From NCBI GenBank assembly GCA_026018925.1, contig JAKSZU010000027.1, forward strand, positions 496,001 through 560,000: a stretch of DNA of 64,000 nt, given 5' to 3'. Shown here in pieces: positions 10,971 through 22,500 of this stretch (positions are counted from its first letter, which is position 1; each line of letters starts with the position of its first letter). Under the pieces are notes generated by a model. It did no database searches, had not been told where the DNA came from, and saw only the letters and a list, made by a program, of their open reading frames with translations. The translations under genes and the position numbers were made by a program. Source of the stretch: Tupaia tana (taxonomy: Eukaryota > Chordata > Mammalia > Scandentia > Tupaiidae).

Positions 10971-13487
10971 GTTAGGTTTGAACTTAGTTTGAGGGAGTAA
11001 GTTTAGGGCTACTGTTAGTTTTCGGTTCAGTGTTACGATTGGAGATAGCGTCAGGGTCAGGTTAGGGTTGGGGTTGAGCTTCAGGTGTCCGCCTAGGGTT
11101 AGGGTTAGGTGTATGGTTTGATTTAGGCTTCTGGTTAGGTTAGGTTTGAGCTTAGTTTGAGGGAGTAAGTTTAGGGCGACTGTTAGTTTTCTGGTAACTG
11201 TTATGGTTGGAGTTAGTGTCAGGGCCAGGTTAGGGTTGGGGTTGAGCTTAAGGTTTCCGCCTAGGGTTAGGGTTAGGTCTATGGTTTGAGTTAGGCTTCA
11301 GGTTAGGTTATGTTTGAAGTTAGTTTGAGGGAGTAAGTTTAGGGCTACTGTTAGTTTTCGGTTCAGTGTTACGGTTGGAGATAGCGTCAGGGTTAGGTTA
11401 GGGTTGGGGTTGAGCTTCAGGTGTCCGCCTAGGGTTAGGGTTAGGTCTATGGTTTGAGTTAGGCTTCAGGTTAGGTTAGGTTTGAAGTTAGTTTGAGGGA
11501 GTAAGTTTAGGGCTACTTTTATTTTTCGGTTCAGTGTTACGGTTGGAGATAGCGTCAGGGTTAGGTTATGGTTGGGGTTGAGCTTCAGGTGTCCGCCTAG
11601 GGTTAGGGTTAGGTCTATGGTTTGAGTTAGGCTTCAGGTTAGGTTAGGTTTGAACTTAGTTTGAGGGAGTAAGTATAGGGCTACTGTTAGTTTTCGGTTC
11701 AGTGTTATGGTTGGAGTTAGCGTGAGGGTCAGGTTAGGGTTGGGCTTGAGCTTAAGGTGTCCGCCTAGGGTTAGGGTTAGGTGTATGGTTTGATATAGGC
11801 TTCAGGTTAGGTTAGGTTTGAACTTAGTTTGAGGGTGTAAGTTTAGGGCTACTGTTAGTTTTCGGTTCAGTGTTACGGTTGGAGATAGCGTGAGGTCAGG
11901 TTAGGGTTGGGGTTGAGCTTCAGGTGTCCGCCTAGGGTTAGGGTTAGCTCTATGGTTTGAGTTAGGCTTCAGGTTAGTTTAGGTTTGAAATTAGTTTGAG
12001 GGAGTAAGTTTAGGGCTAATGTTAGTTTTCGGTTCAGTGTTACGGTTGGAGTTAGCGTGAGGGTCATGTTAGGGTTGGGGTTGAGCTTCAGGTGTCCGCC
12101 TAGGGTTAGGGTTAGGTGTATGGTTTGATTTAGGCTTCAGGTTAGGTTAGGTTTGAACTTAGTTTTAGGGAGTAAGTTTAGGGCTACTGTTAGTTTTCTG
12201 TTCAGTGTTACGGTTGGAGATAGCGTCAGGGTCAGGTTAGCGTTGGGGTTGTGCTTCAGGTGTCCTCCTAGGGTTAGGGTTAGGTCTATGGTTTGAGTTA
12301 GGCTTCAGGTTAGGTTAGGTTTGAACTTAGTTTGAGGGAGTAAGTTTAGGGCTACTGTTAGTTTTCAGTTCACTGTTACGGTTGGATTTAGCGTGAGGGT
12401 CAGGTTAGGGTTGGGCTTGAGCTTAAGGTGTCCGCCTAGGGTTAGGGTTAGGTGTGTGGTTTGATTTAGGCTTCAGGTTAGGTTAGGTTTGAACTTAGTT
12501 TGAGGGAGTAAGTTTAGGGCTACTGTTAGTTTTCGGGTAACTGTTATGGTTGGAGTTAGCGTCAAGGCCAGGTTCGGTTGGGGTTGAATTAAGGTTTCCG
12601 CCTAGGGTTAGGGTTATATCTATGGTTTCAGTTAGGCTTCAGGTTAGGTTAGGTTTGAACTTAGTTTGAGGGAGTAAGTTTAGGGCTATGGTTAGTTTTC
12701 GGTTCAGTGTTACGGTTGGAGTTAGCGTGAGGGTCATGTTAGGGTTGGGGTTGAGCTTAAGGTGTCGGCCTAGGGTTAGGGTTAGGTGTATGGTTTGATT
12801 TAGGCTTCAGGTTAGGTTAGGTTTGAACTGTGTTTGAGGGAGTAAGTTTAGGGCTACTGTTAGTTTTCGGTTCAGTGTTACGTTTGGAGTTAGCGTGATG
12901 GTCAGGTTAGCGTTGGGGTTGACCTTAAGGTGTCCGCCTAGGGTTAGCGTTAGGTGTATGGTTTGATTTAGGCTTCAGGTTAGGTTAGGTTTGAACTTAG
13001 TTTGAGGGAGTAAGTTTAGGGCTACTGTTAGTTTTCGGTTCAGTGTTACGGTTGGAGATAGCGTCAGGGTCAGGTTAGGGTTGGGTTTGAGCTTCAGGTG
13101 TCCGCCTAGGGTTAGGGTTAGGTCTATGGTTTGAGTTAGGCTTCAGGTTAGGTTAGGTTTGAAATTAGTTTGAGGGAGTAAGTTTAGGCCTAATGTTAGT
13201 TTTCGGTTCAGTGTTACGGTTGGAGTTAGCGTGAGGGTCAGGGTAGGGTTGTGGTTGAGCTTAAGGTGTCCGCCTAGGGTTAGGGTTAGGTGTATGGTTT
13301 TATTTAGGCTTCAGGTTAGGTTAGGTTTGAACTTAGTTTGAGGGAGTAAGTTTAGGGCTACTGTTAGCTTTCGGGTAACTGTTATGGTTGGAGTTAGCGT
13401 CAGGGCCATATTAGGAATGTGGTTGAGCTTAAGGTGTCCGCCAAGGTTTACGGTTAGGTCTATGGTTTGAGTTAGGCTTCAGGTTAT
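10971..13487 (+). repeat. 15-unit HOR, copy 1 (2517 bp)
   Basis: First copy of a 2517-bp HOR made of 15 units minus 3 bases. The missing bases come from GCGTGAGGTCAGG (one G lost, near 11890) and from the GTTCGGTTGG plus TTGAATTAAGG unit (two bases lost, near 12575-12592). The marker CTTCTGG is at 11131 and recurs exactly 2517 and 5034 bases later. The left edge is set by the first mismatch found scanning left: G at 10970 against T at 13487. A private difference here is T at 11708, where the other copies have C. Left of 10970 likeness continues but with more differences. Confidence 0.92.
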
Positions 13488-16004
13488 GTTAGGTTTGAAC
13501 TTAGTTTGAGGGAGTAAGTTTAGGGCTACTGTTAGTTTTCGGTTCAGTGTTACGATTGGAGATAGCGTCAGGGTCAGGTTAGGGTTGGGGTTGAGCTTCA
13601 GGTGTCCGCCTAGGGTTAGGGTTAGGTGTATGGTTTGATTTAGGCTTCTGGTTAGGTTAGGTTTGAGCTTAGTTTGAGGGAGTAAGTTTAGGGCGACTGT
13701 TAGTTTTCTGGTAACTGTTATGGTTGGAGTTAGTGTCAGGGCCAGGTTAGGGTTGGGGTTGAGCTTAAGGTTTCCGCCTAGGGTTAGGGTTAGGTCTATG
13801 GTTTGAGTTAGGCTTCAGGTTAGGTTATGTTTGAAGTTAGTTTGAGGGAGTAAGTTTAGGGCTACTGTTAGTTTTCGGTTCAGTGTTACGGTTGGAGATA
13901 GCGTCAGGGTTAGGTTAGGGTTGGGGTTGAGCTTCAGGTGTCCGCCTAGGGTTAGGGTTAGGTCTATGGTTTGAGTTAGGCTTCAGGTTAGGTTAGGTTT
14001 GAAGTTAGTTTGAGGGAGTAAGTTTAGGGCTACTTTTATTTTTCGGTTCAGTGTTACGGTTGGAGATAGCGTCAGGGTTAGGTTATGGTTGGGGTTGAGC
14101 TTCAGGTGTCCGCCTAGGGTTAGGGTTAGGTCTATGGTTTGAGTTAGGCTTCAGGTTAGGTTAGGTTTGAACTTAGTTTGAGGGAGTAAGTATAGGGCTA
14201 CTGTTAGTTTTCGGTTCAGTGTTACGGTTGGAGTTAGCGTGAGGGTCAGGTTAGGGTTGGGCTTGAGCTTAAGGTGTCCGCCTAGGGTTAGGGTTAGGTG
14301 TATGGTTTGATATAGGCTTCAGGTTAGGTTAGGTTTGAACTTAGTTTGAGGGTGTAAGTTTAGGGCTACTGTTAGTTTTCGGTTCAGTGTTACGGTTGGA
14401 GATAGCGTGAGGTCAGGTTAGGGTTGGGGTTGAGCTTCAGGTGTCCGCCTAGGGTTAGGGTTAGCTCTATGGTTTGAGTTAGGCTTCAGGTTAGTTTAGG
14501 TTTGAAATTAGTTTGAGGGAGTAAGTTTAGGGCTAATGTTAGTTTTCGGTTCAGTGTTACGGTTGGAGTTAGCGTGAGGGTCATGTTAGGGTTGGGGTTG
14601 AGCTTCAGGTGTCCGCCTAGGGTTAGGGTTAGGTGTATGGTTTGATTTAGGCTTCAGGTTAGGTTAGGTTTGAACTTAGTTTTAGGGAGTAAGTTTAGGG
14701 CTACTGTTAGTTTTCTGTTCAGTGTTACGGTTGGAGATAGCGTCAGGGTCAGGTTAGCGTTGGGGTTGTGCTTCAGGTGTCCTCCTAGGGTTAGGGTTAG
14801 GTCTATGGTTTGAGTTAGGCTTCAGGTTAGGTTAGGTTTGAACTTAGTTTGAGGGAGTAAGTTTAGGGCTACTGTTAGTTTTCAGTTCACTGTTACGGTT
14901 GGATTTAGCGTGAGGGTCAGGTTAGGGTTGGGCTTGAGCTTAAGGTGTCCGCCTAGGGTTAGGGTTAGGTGTGTGGTTTGATTTAGGCTTCAGGTTAGGT
15001 TAGGTTTGAACTTAGTTTGAGGGAGTAAGTTTAGGGCTACTGTTAGTTTTCGGGTAACTGTTATGGTTGGAGTTAGCGTCAAGGCCAGGTTCGGTTGGGG
15101 TTGAATTAAGGTTTCCGCCTAGGGTTAGGGTTATATCTATGGTTTCAGTTAGGCTTCAGGTTAGGTTAGGTTTGAACTTAGTTTGAGGGAGTAAGTTTAG
15201 GGCTATGGTTAGTTTTCGGTTCAGTGTTACGGTTGGAGTTAGCGTGAGGGTCATGTTAGGGTTGGGGTTGAGCTTAAGGTGTCGGCCTAGGGTTAGGGTT
15301 AGGTGTATGGTTTGATTTAGGCTTCAGGTTAGGTTAGGTTTGAACTGTGTTTGAGGGAGTAAGTTTAGGGCTACTGTTAGTTTTCGGTTCAGTGTTACGT
15401 TTGGAGTTAGCGTGATGGTCAGGTTAGCGTTGGGGTTGACCTTAAGGTGTCCGCCTAGGGTTAGCGTTAGGTGTATGGTTTGATTTAGGCTTCAGGTTAG
15501 GTTAGGTTTGAACTTAGTTTGAGGGAGTAAGTTTAGGGCTACTGTTAGTTTTCGGTTCAGTGTTACGGTTGGAGATAGCGTCACGGTCAGGTTAGGGTTG
15601 GGTTTGAGCTTCAGGTGTCCGCCTAGGGTTAGGGTTAGGTCTATGGTTTGAGTTAGGCTTCAGGTTAGGTTAGGTTTGAAATTAGTTTGAGGGAGTAAGT
15701 TTAGGCCTAATGTTAGTTTTCGGTTCAGTGTTACGGTTGGAGTTAGCGTGAGGGTCAGGGTAGGGTTGTGGTTGAGCTTAAGGTGTCCGCCTAGGGTTAG
15801 GGTTAGGTGTATGGTTTTATTTAGGCTTCAGTTTAGGTTAGGTTTGAACTTAGTTTGAGGGAGTAAGTTTAGGGCTACTGTTAGCTTTCGGGTAACTGTT
15901 ATGGTTGGAGTTAGCGTCAGGGCCATATTAGGAATGTGGTTGAGCTTAAGGTGTCCGCCAAGGTTTACGGTTAGGTCTATGGTTTGAGTTAGGCTTCAGG
16001 TTAT
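13488..16004 (+). repeat. 15-unit HOR, copy 2 (2517 bp)
   Basis: Second tandem copy. It has the same 15-unit order and the same two small deletions as copy 1. Private differences seen by eye are C at 15584 (G in the other copies) and T at 15832 (G in the others). No indel against copies 1 or 3 was noticed. Such close likeness over 2.5 kb, set against many differences between neighbouring units inside the HOR, means the 15-unit block was copied as a whole and recently. Confidence 0.93.
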
Positions 16005-18661
16005 GTTAGGTTTGAACTTAGTTTGAGGGAGTAAGTTTAGGGCTACTGTTAGTTTTCGGTTCAGTGTTACGATTGGAGATAGCGTCAGGGTCAGGTTAGG
16101 GTTGGGGTTGAGCTTCAGGTGTCCGCCTAGGGTTAGGGTTAGGTGTATGGTTTGATTTAGGCTTCTGGTTAGGTTAGGTTTGAGCTTAGTTTGAGGGAGT
16201 AAGTTTAGGGCGACTGTTAGTTTTCTGGTAACTGTTATGGTTGGAGTTAGTGTCAGGGCCAGGTTAGGGTTGGGGTTGAGCTTAAGGTTTCCGCCTAGGG
16301 TTAGGGTTAGGTCTATGGTTTGAGTTAGGCTTCAGGTTAGGTTATGTTTGAAGTTAGTTTGAGGGAGTAAGTTTAGGGCTACTGTTAGTTTTCGGTTCAG
16401 TGTTACGGTTGGAGATAGCGTCAGGGTTAGGTTAGGGTTGGGGTTGAGCTTCAGGTGTCCGCCTAGGGTTAGGGTTAGGTCTATGGTTTGAGTTAGGCTT
16501 CAGGTTAGGTTAGGTTTGAAGTTAGTTTGAGGGAGTAAGTTTAGGGCTACTTTTATTTTTCGGTTCAGTGTTACGGTTGGAGATAGCGTCAGGGTTAGGT
16601 TATGGTTGGGGTTGAGCTTCAGGTGTCCGCCTAGGGTTAGGGTTAGGTCTATGGTTTGAGTTAGGCTTCAGGTTAGGTTAGGTTTGAACTTAGTTTGAGG
16701 GAGTAAGTATAGGGCTACTGTTAGTTTTCGGTTCAGTGTTACGGTTGGAGTTAGCGTGAGGGTCAGGTTAGGGTTGGGCTTGAGCTTAAGGTGTCCGCCT
16801 AGGGTTAGGGTTAGGTGTATGGTTTGATATAGGCTTCAGGTTAGGTTAGGTTTGAACTTAGTTTGAGGGTGTAAGTTTAGGGCTACTGTTAGTTTTCGGT
16901 TCAGTGTTACGGTTGGAGATAGCGTGAGGTCAGGTTAGGGTTGGGGTTGAGCTTCAGGTGTCCGCCTAGGGTTAGGGTTAGCTCTATGGTTTGAGTTAGG
17001 CTTCAGGTTAGTTTAGGTTTGAAATTAGTTTGAGGGAGTAAGTTTAGGGCTAATGTTAGTTTTCGGTTCAGTGTTACGGTTGGAGTTAGCGTGAGGGTCA
17101 TGTTAGGGTTGGGGTTGAGCTTCAGGTGTCCGCCTAGGGTTAGGGTTAGGTGTATGGTTTGATTTAGGCTTCAGGTTAGGTTAGGTTTGAACTTAGTTTT
17201 AGGGAGTAAGTTTAGGGCTACTGTTAGTTTTCTGTTCAGTGTTACGGTTGGAGATAGCGTCAGGGTCAGGTTAGCGTTGGGGTTGTGCTTCAGGTGTCCT
17301 CCTAGGGTTAGGGTTAGGTCTATGGTTTGAGTTAGGCTTCAGGTTAGGTTAGGTTTGAACTTAGTTTGAGGGAGTAAGTTTAGGGCTACTGTTAGTTTTC
17401 AGTTCACTGTTACGGTTGGATTTAGCGTGAGGGTCAGGTTAGGGTTGGGCTTGAGCTTAAGGTGTCCGCCTAGGGTTAGGGTTAGGTGTGTGGTTTGATT
17501 TAGGCTTCAGGTTATGTTAGGTTTGAACTTAGTTTGAGGGAGTAAGTTTAGGGCTACTGTTAGTTTTCGGGTAACTGTTATGGTTGGAGTTAGCGTCAAG
17601 GCCAGGTTCGGTTGGGGTTGAATTAAGGTTTCCGCCTAGGGTTAGGGTTATATCTATGGTTTCAGTTAGGCTTCAGGTTAGGTTAGGTTTGAACTTAGTT
17701 TGAGGGAGTAAGTTTAGGGCTATGGTTAGTTTTCGGTTCAGTGTTACGGTTGGAGTTAGCGTGAGGGTCATGTTAGGGTTGGGGTTGAGCTTAAGGTGTC
17801 GGCCTAGGGTTAGGGTTAGGTGTATGGTTTGATTTAGGCTTCAGGTTAGGTTAGGTTTGAACTGTGTTTGAGGGAGTAAGTTTAGGGCTACTGTTAGTTT
17901 TCGGTTCAGTGTTACGTTTGGAGTTAGCGTGATGGTCAGGTTAGCGTTGGGGTTGACCTTAAGGTGTCCGCCTAGGGTTAGCGTTAGGTGTATGGTTTGA
18001 TTTAGGCTTCAGGTTAGGTTAGGTTTGAACTTAGTTTGAGGGAGTAAGTTTAGGGCTACTGTTAGTTTTCGGTTCAGTGTTACGGTTGGAGATAGCGTCA
18101 GGGTCAGGTTAGGGTTGGGTTTGAGCTTCAGGTGTCCGCCTAGGGTTAGGGTTAGGTCTATGGTTTGAGTTAGGCTTCAGGTTAGGTTAGGTTTGAAATT
18201 AGTTTGAGGGAGTAAGTTTAGGCCTAATGTTAGTTTTCGGTTCAGTGTTACGGTTGGAGTTAGCGTGAGGGTCAGGGTAGGGTTGTGGTTGAGCTTAAGG
18301 TGTCCGCCTAGGGTTATGGTTAGGTGTATGGTTTTATTTAGGCTTCAGGTTAGGTTAGGTTTGAACTTAGTTTGAGGGAGTAAGTTTAGGGCTACTGTTA
18401 GCTTTCGGGTAACTGTTATGGTTGGAGTTAGCGTCAGGGCCATATTAGGAATGTGGTTGAGCTTAAGGTGTCCGCCAAGGTTTACGGTTAGGTCTATGGT
18501 TTGAGTTAGGCTTCAGGTTATGTTAGGTTTGAACTTAGTTTGAGGGAGTAAGTTTAGGGCTACTGTTAGTTTTCGGTTCAGTGTTACGATTGGAGATAGC
18601 GTCAGGGTCAGGTTAGGGTTGGGGTTGAGCTTCAGGTGTCCGCCTAGGGTTAGGGTTAGGT
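16005..18661 (+). repeat. 15-unit HOR, copy 3 plus 140-bp partial fourth
   Basis: The third full copy runs to about 18521, followed by about 140 bases of a fourth. The match ends at 18661: the next base starts TCTACGG, where the HOR would continue GTATGG. Private differences noticed are T at 17515 and T at 18317 (G in the others). After the break the sequence joins a different unit type (TCTACGGTTTGAGTAAGG), as expected from a crossover inside the telomeric core shared by all units. Confidence 0.9.
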
Positions 18662-20084
18662 CTACGGTTTGAGTAAGGCTTCAGGTTAGGTTAGGTTTGA
18701 ACTTAGTTTGAGGGAGTAAGTTTAGGGCTACTGTTAGTTTTCGGTTAACTGTTACAGTTGGAGTAAGCGTGAGGGTCAGGTTAGGGTAGGGGTTGAGCTT
18801 AAGGTGTCCGCCTAGGATTAGGGTTAGGTGTATGATTTGATTAAGGCTTCAGTTTAGGTTAGGTTTGAACTTAGTTTGAGGGAGTAAGTTTAGGGCTACT
18901 GTTAGTTTTCGGTTCAGTGTTCCGGTTGGAGATAGCGTCAGGGTCAGGTTAGGGTTGGGGTTGAGCTTCAGGTGTCCGCCTAGGGTTAGGGTTAGGTCTA
19001 TGGTTTGAGTTAGGCTTCAGGTTAGGTTAGGTTTGAAATTAGTTTGAGGGAGTAAGTTTAGGGCTAATGTTAGTTTTCGGTTCAGTGTTATGGTTGGAGT
19101 TAGCGTGAGGGTCAGGTTAGGGTTGGGGTTGAGGTTAAGGTGTCCGCCTAGGGTTAGGGTTAGGTGTATGGTTTGATTTAGGCTTCTGGTTAGGTTAGGT
19201 TTGAGCTTAGTTTGAGGGAGTAAGTTTAGGGCGACTGTTAGTTTTCTGGTAACTGTTATGGTTGGAGTTAGTGTCAGGGCCAGGTTAGGGTTGGGGTTGA
19301 GCTTAAGGTTTCTGCCTAGGGTTAGGGTTAGGTCTATGGTTTGAGTTAGGCTTCAGGTTAGGTTATGTTTGAAGTTAGTTTGAGGGAGTAAGTTTAGGGC
19401 TACTGTTAGTTTTCGGTTCAGTGTTACGGTTGGATTTAGCGTGAGGGTCAGGTTAGGGTTGGGCTTGAGCTTAAGGTGTCCGCCTAGGGTTAGGGTTAGG
19501 TGTATGGTTTGATTTAGGCTTCAGGTTAGGTTAGGTTTGAACTTAGTTTGAGGGAGTAAGTTTAGGGCTACTGTTAGTTTTCGGTTCAGTGTTACGGTTG
19601 GAGATAGCGTCAGGGTCAGGTTAGCGTTGGGGTTGTGCTTCAGGTGTCCTCCTAGGGTTAGGGTTAGGTCTATGGTTTGAGTTAGGCTTCAGGTTAGGTT
19701 AGGTTTGAACTTAGTTTGAGGGAGTAAGTTTAGGGCTACTGTTAGTTTTCAGTTCACTGTTACGGTTGGATTTAGCGTGAGGGTCAGGTTAGGGTTGGGC
19801 TTGAGCTTAAGGTGTCCGCCTAGGGTTAGGGTTAGGTGTGTGGTTTGATTTAGGCTTCAGGTTAGGTTAGGTTTGAACTTAGTTTGAGGGAGTAAGTTTA
19901 GGGCTACTGTTAGTTTTCGGTTCAGTGTTACGGTTGGAGACAGCGTGAGGGTCAGGTTAGGGTTGGGGTTGAGCTTCAGGTGTCCGCCTAGGGTTAGGGT
20001 TATGTCTATGGTTTGAGTTAGGCTTCAGGTTAGGTTGTGTTTGAACTTAGTTTGAGGGAGTAAGTTTAGGGCTATGGTTAGTTT
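18662..20084 (+). repeat. Post-HOR mixed units, 3-unit duplication
   Basis: Satellite only. The first part has the TCTACGGTTTGAGTAAGG, CCTAGGATTAGGG and GTGTTCCGG units. It is followed near 19130-19390 by another copy of the GAGGTTAAGG and CTTCTGG series, also seen near 8220-8470. The section 18880-19430 matches about 23918-24470 at an offset of 5038 (30 units minus 2). The section about 19576-19920 recurs at about 20080-20424, offset 504 (three units), marked by TTAGCGTTGGGGTTGTGC, GTGTCCTCC and TTTTCAGTTCACTG (CAGTTCAC at 19750 and 20254). Confidence 0.75.
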
Positions 20085-21919
20085 TCTGTTCAGTGTTACG
20101 GTTGGAGATAGCGTCAGGGTCAGGTTAGCGTTGGGGTTGTGCTTCAGGTGTCCTCCTAGGGTTAGGGTTAGGTCTATGGTTTGAGTTAGGCTTCAGGTTA
20201 GGTTAGGTTTGAACTTAGTTTGAGGGAGTAAGTTTAGGGCTACTGTTAGTTTTCAGTTCACTGTTACGGTTGGATTTAGCGTGAGGGTCAGGTTAGGGTT
20301 GGGCTTGAGCTTAAGGTGTCCGCCTAGGGTTAGGGTTAGGTGTGTGGTTTGATTTAGGCTTCAGGTTAGGTTAGGTTTGAACTTAGTTTGAGGGAGTAAG
20401 TTTAGGGCTACTGTTAGTTTTCGGGTAACTGTTATGGTTGGAGTTAGCGTCAAGGCCAGGTTCGGTTGGGGTTGAACTTAAGGTTTCCGCCTAGGGTTAG
20501 GGTTATATCTATGGTTTCAGTTAGGCTTCAGGTTAGGTTAGGTTTGAACTTAGTTTGAGGGAGTAAGTTTAGGGCTATGGTTAGTTTTCGGTTCAGTGTT
20601 ACGGTTGGAGTTAGCGTGAGGGTCATGTTAGGGTTGGGGTTGAGCTTAAGGTGTCGGCCTAGGGTTAGGGTTAGGTGTATGGTTTGATTTAGGCTTCAGG
20701 TTACGTTAGGTTTGAACTGTGTTTGAGGGAGTAAGTTTAGGGTTACTGTTAGTTTTCGGTTCAGTGTTACGGTTGGAGTTAGCGTGATGGTCAGGTTAGG
20801 GTTGGGGTTGACCTTAAGGTGTCCGCCTAGGGTTAGCGTTAAGTGTATGGTTTGATTTAGGCTTCAGGTTAGGTTAGGTTTGAACTTAGTTTGAGGGAGT
20901 AAGTTTAGGGCTACTGTTAGTTTTCGGTTCAGTGTTACGGTTGGAGATAGCGTCAGGGTCAGGTTAGGGTTGGGTTTGAGCTTCAGGTGTCCGCGTAGGG
21001 TTAGGGTTAGGTCTATGGTTTGAGTTAGGCTTCAGGTTAGGTTAGGTTTGAAATTAGTTTGAGGGAGTAAGTTTAGGCCTAATGTTAGTTTTCGGTTCAG
21101 TGTTACGGTTGGAGTTAGCGTGAGGGTCAGGGTAGGGTTGTGGTTGAGCTTAAGGTGTCCGCCAAGGGTTAGGGTTAGGTGTATGGTTTTATTTAGGCTT
21201 CAGGTTAGGTTAGGTTTGAACTTAGTTTGAGGGAGTAAGTTTAGGGCTACTGTTAGCTTTCGGGTAACTGTTATGGTTGGAGTTAGCGTCAGGGCCATAT
21301 TAGGAATGTGGTTGAGCTTAAGGTGTCCGCCAAGGTTTACGGTTAGGTCTATGGTTTGAGTTAGGCTTCAGGTTATGTTAGGTTTGAACTTAGTTTGAGG
21401 GAGTAAGTTTAGGGCTACTGTTAGTTTTCGGTTCAGTGTTACGATTGGAGATAGCGTCAGGGTCAGGTTAGGGTTGGGGTTGAGCTTCAGGTGTCCGCCT
21501 AGGGTTAGGGTTAGGTCTACGGTTTGAGTAAGGCTTCAGGTTAGGTTAGGTTTGAACTTAGTTTTTGGAGTAAGTTTAGGGCTACTGTTAGTTTTCGGTT
21601 AACTGTTACAGTTGGAGTAAGCGTGAGGGTAAGGTTAGGGTAGGGGTTGAGCTTAAGGTGTCCGCCTAGGATTAGGGTTAGGTGTATGATTTGATTAAGG
21701 CTTCAGTTTAGGTTAGGTTTGAACTTAGTTTGAGGGAGTAAGTTTAGGGCTACTGTTAGTTTTCGGTTCAGTGTTCCGGTTGGAGATAGCGTCAGGGTCA
21801 GGTTAGGGTTGGGGTTGAGCTTCAGGTGTCCGCCTAGGGTTAGGGTTAGGTCTATGGTTTGAGTTAGGCTTCAGGTTAGGTTAGGTTTGAAATTAGTTTG
21901 AGGGAGTAAGTTTAGGGCT
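20085..21919 (+). repeat. Partial HOR copy, duplicate of 17231-19066
   Basis: Bases 20085-21919 repeat about 17231-19066 at an offset near 2854 (17 units minus 2). The likeness runs across the point where HOR copy 3 ends (18661/21515) into the TCTACGG unit. The junction therefore existed before this duplication. Small differences: the TTGAATTAAGG deletion is partly filled here (TTGAACTTAAGG near 20476), one base is lost in CTTAGTTTTTGGAG near 21563, and GTGTCCGCGTAGG near 20990 replaces CGCCTAGG. The copies part near 21920 (CTACTG against CTAATG at 19064). Confidence 0.82.
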
Positions 21920-22500
21920 ACTGTTAGTTTTCGGTTCAGTGTTACGGTTGGAGATAGCGTCAGGGTCAGGTTAGGGTTGGGGTTGAGCTTCAGGTGTCCG
22001 CCTAGGGTTAGGGTTAGGTCTATGGTTTGAGTTAGGCTTCAGGTTAGGTTAGGTTTGAAATTAGTTTGAGGGAGTAAGTTTAGGCCTAATGTTAGTTTTC
22101 GGTTCAGTGTTACGGTTGGAGTTAGCGTGAGGGTCAGGGTAGGGTTGTGGTTGAGCTTAAGGTGTCCGCCTAGGGTTAGGGTTAGGTGTATGGTTTTATT
22201 TAGGCTTCAGGTTAGGTTAGGTTTGAACTTAGTTTGAGGGAGTAAGTTTAGGGCTACTGTTAGCTTTCGGGTAACTGTTATGGTTGGAGTTAGCGTCAGG
22301 GCCATATTAGGAATGGGGTTGAGCTAAAGGTGTCCGCCAAGGTTTACGGTTAGGTCTATGGTTTCAGTTAGGCTTCAGGTTATGTTAGGTTTGAACTTAG
22401 TTTGAGGGAGTAAGTTTAGGGCTACTGTTAGTTTTCGGATCAGTGTTACGATTGGAGATAGCGTCAGGGTCAGGTTAGGGTTGGGGTTGAGCTTCAGGTG
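21920..22500 (+). repeat. 6-unit duplication (about 1007-bp offset)
   Basis: The marker TTTAGGCCTAATG near 22080 repeats the one near 21073. The next series also repeats: TCAGGGTAGGGTTGTGG, TGGTTTTATTTAGG, TTAGCTTTCGGG, CCATATTAGGAATG and CCAAGGTTTACGG. The offset is 1007, six units minus the base lost near 21563. This same series is part of the 15-unit HOR, so it now occurs five times between 13.2 and 22.4 kb. Confidence 0.78.
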
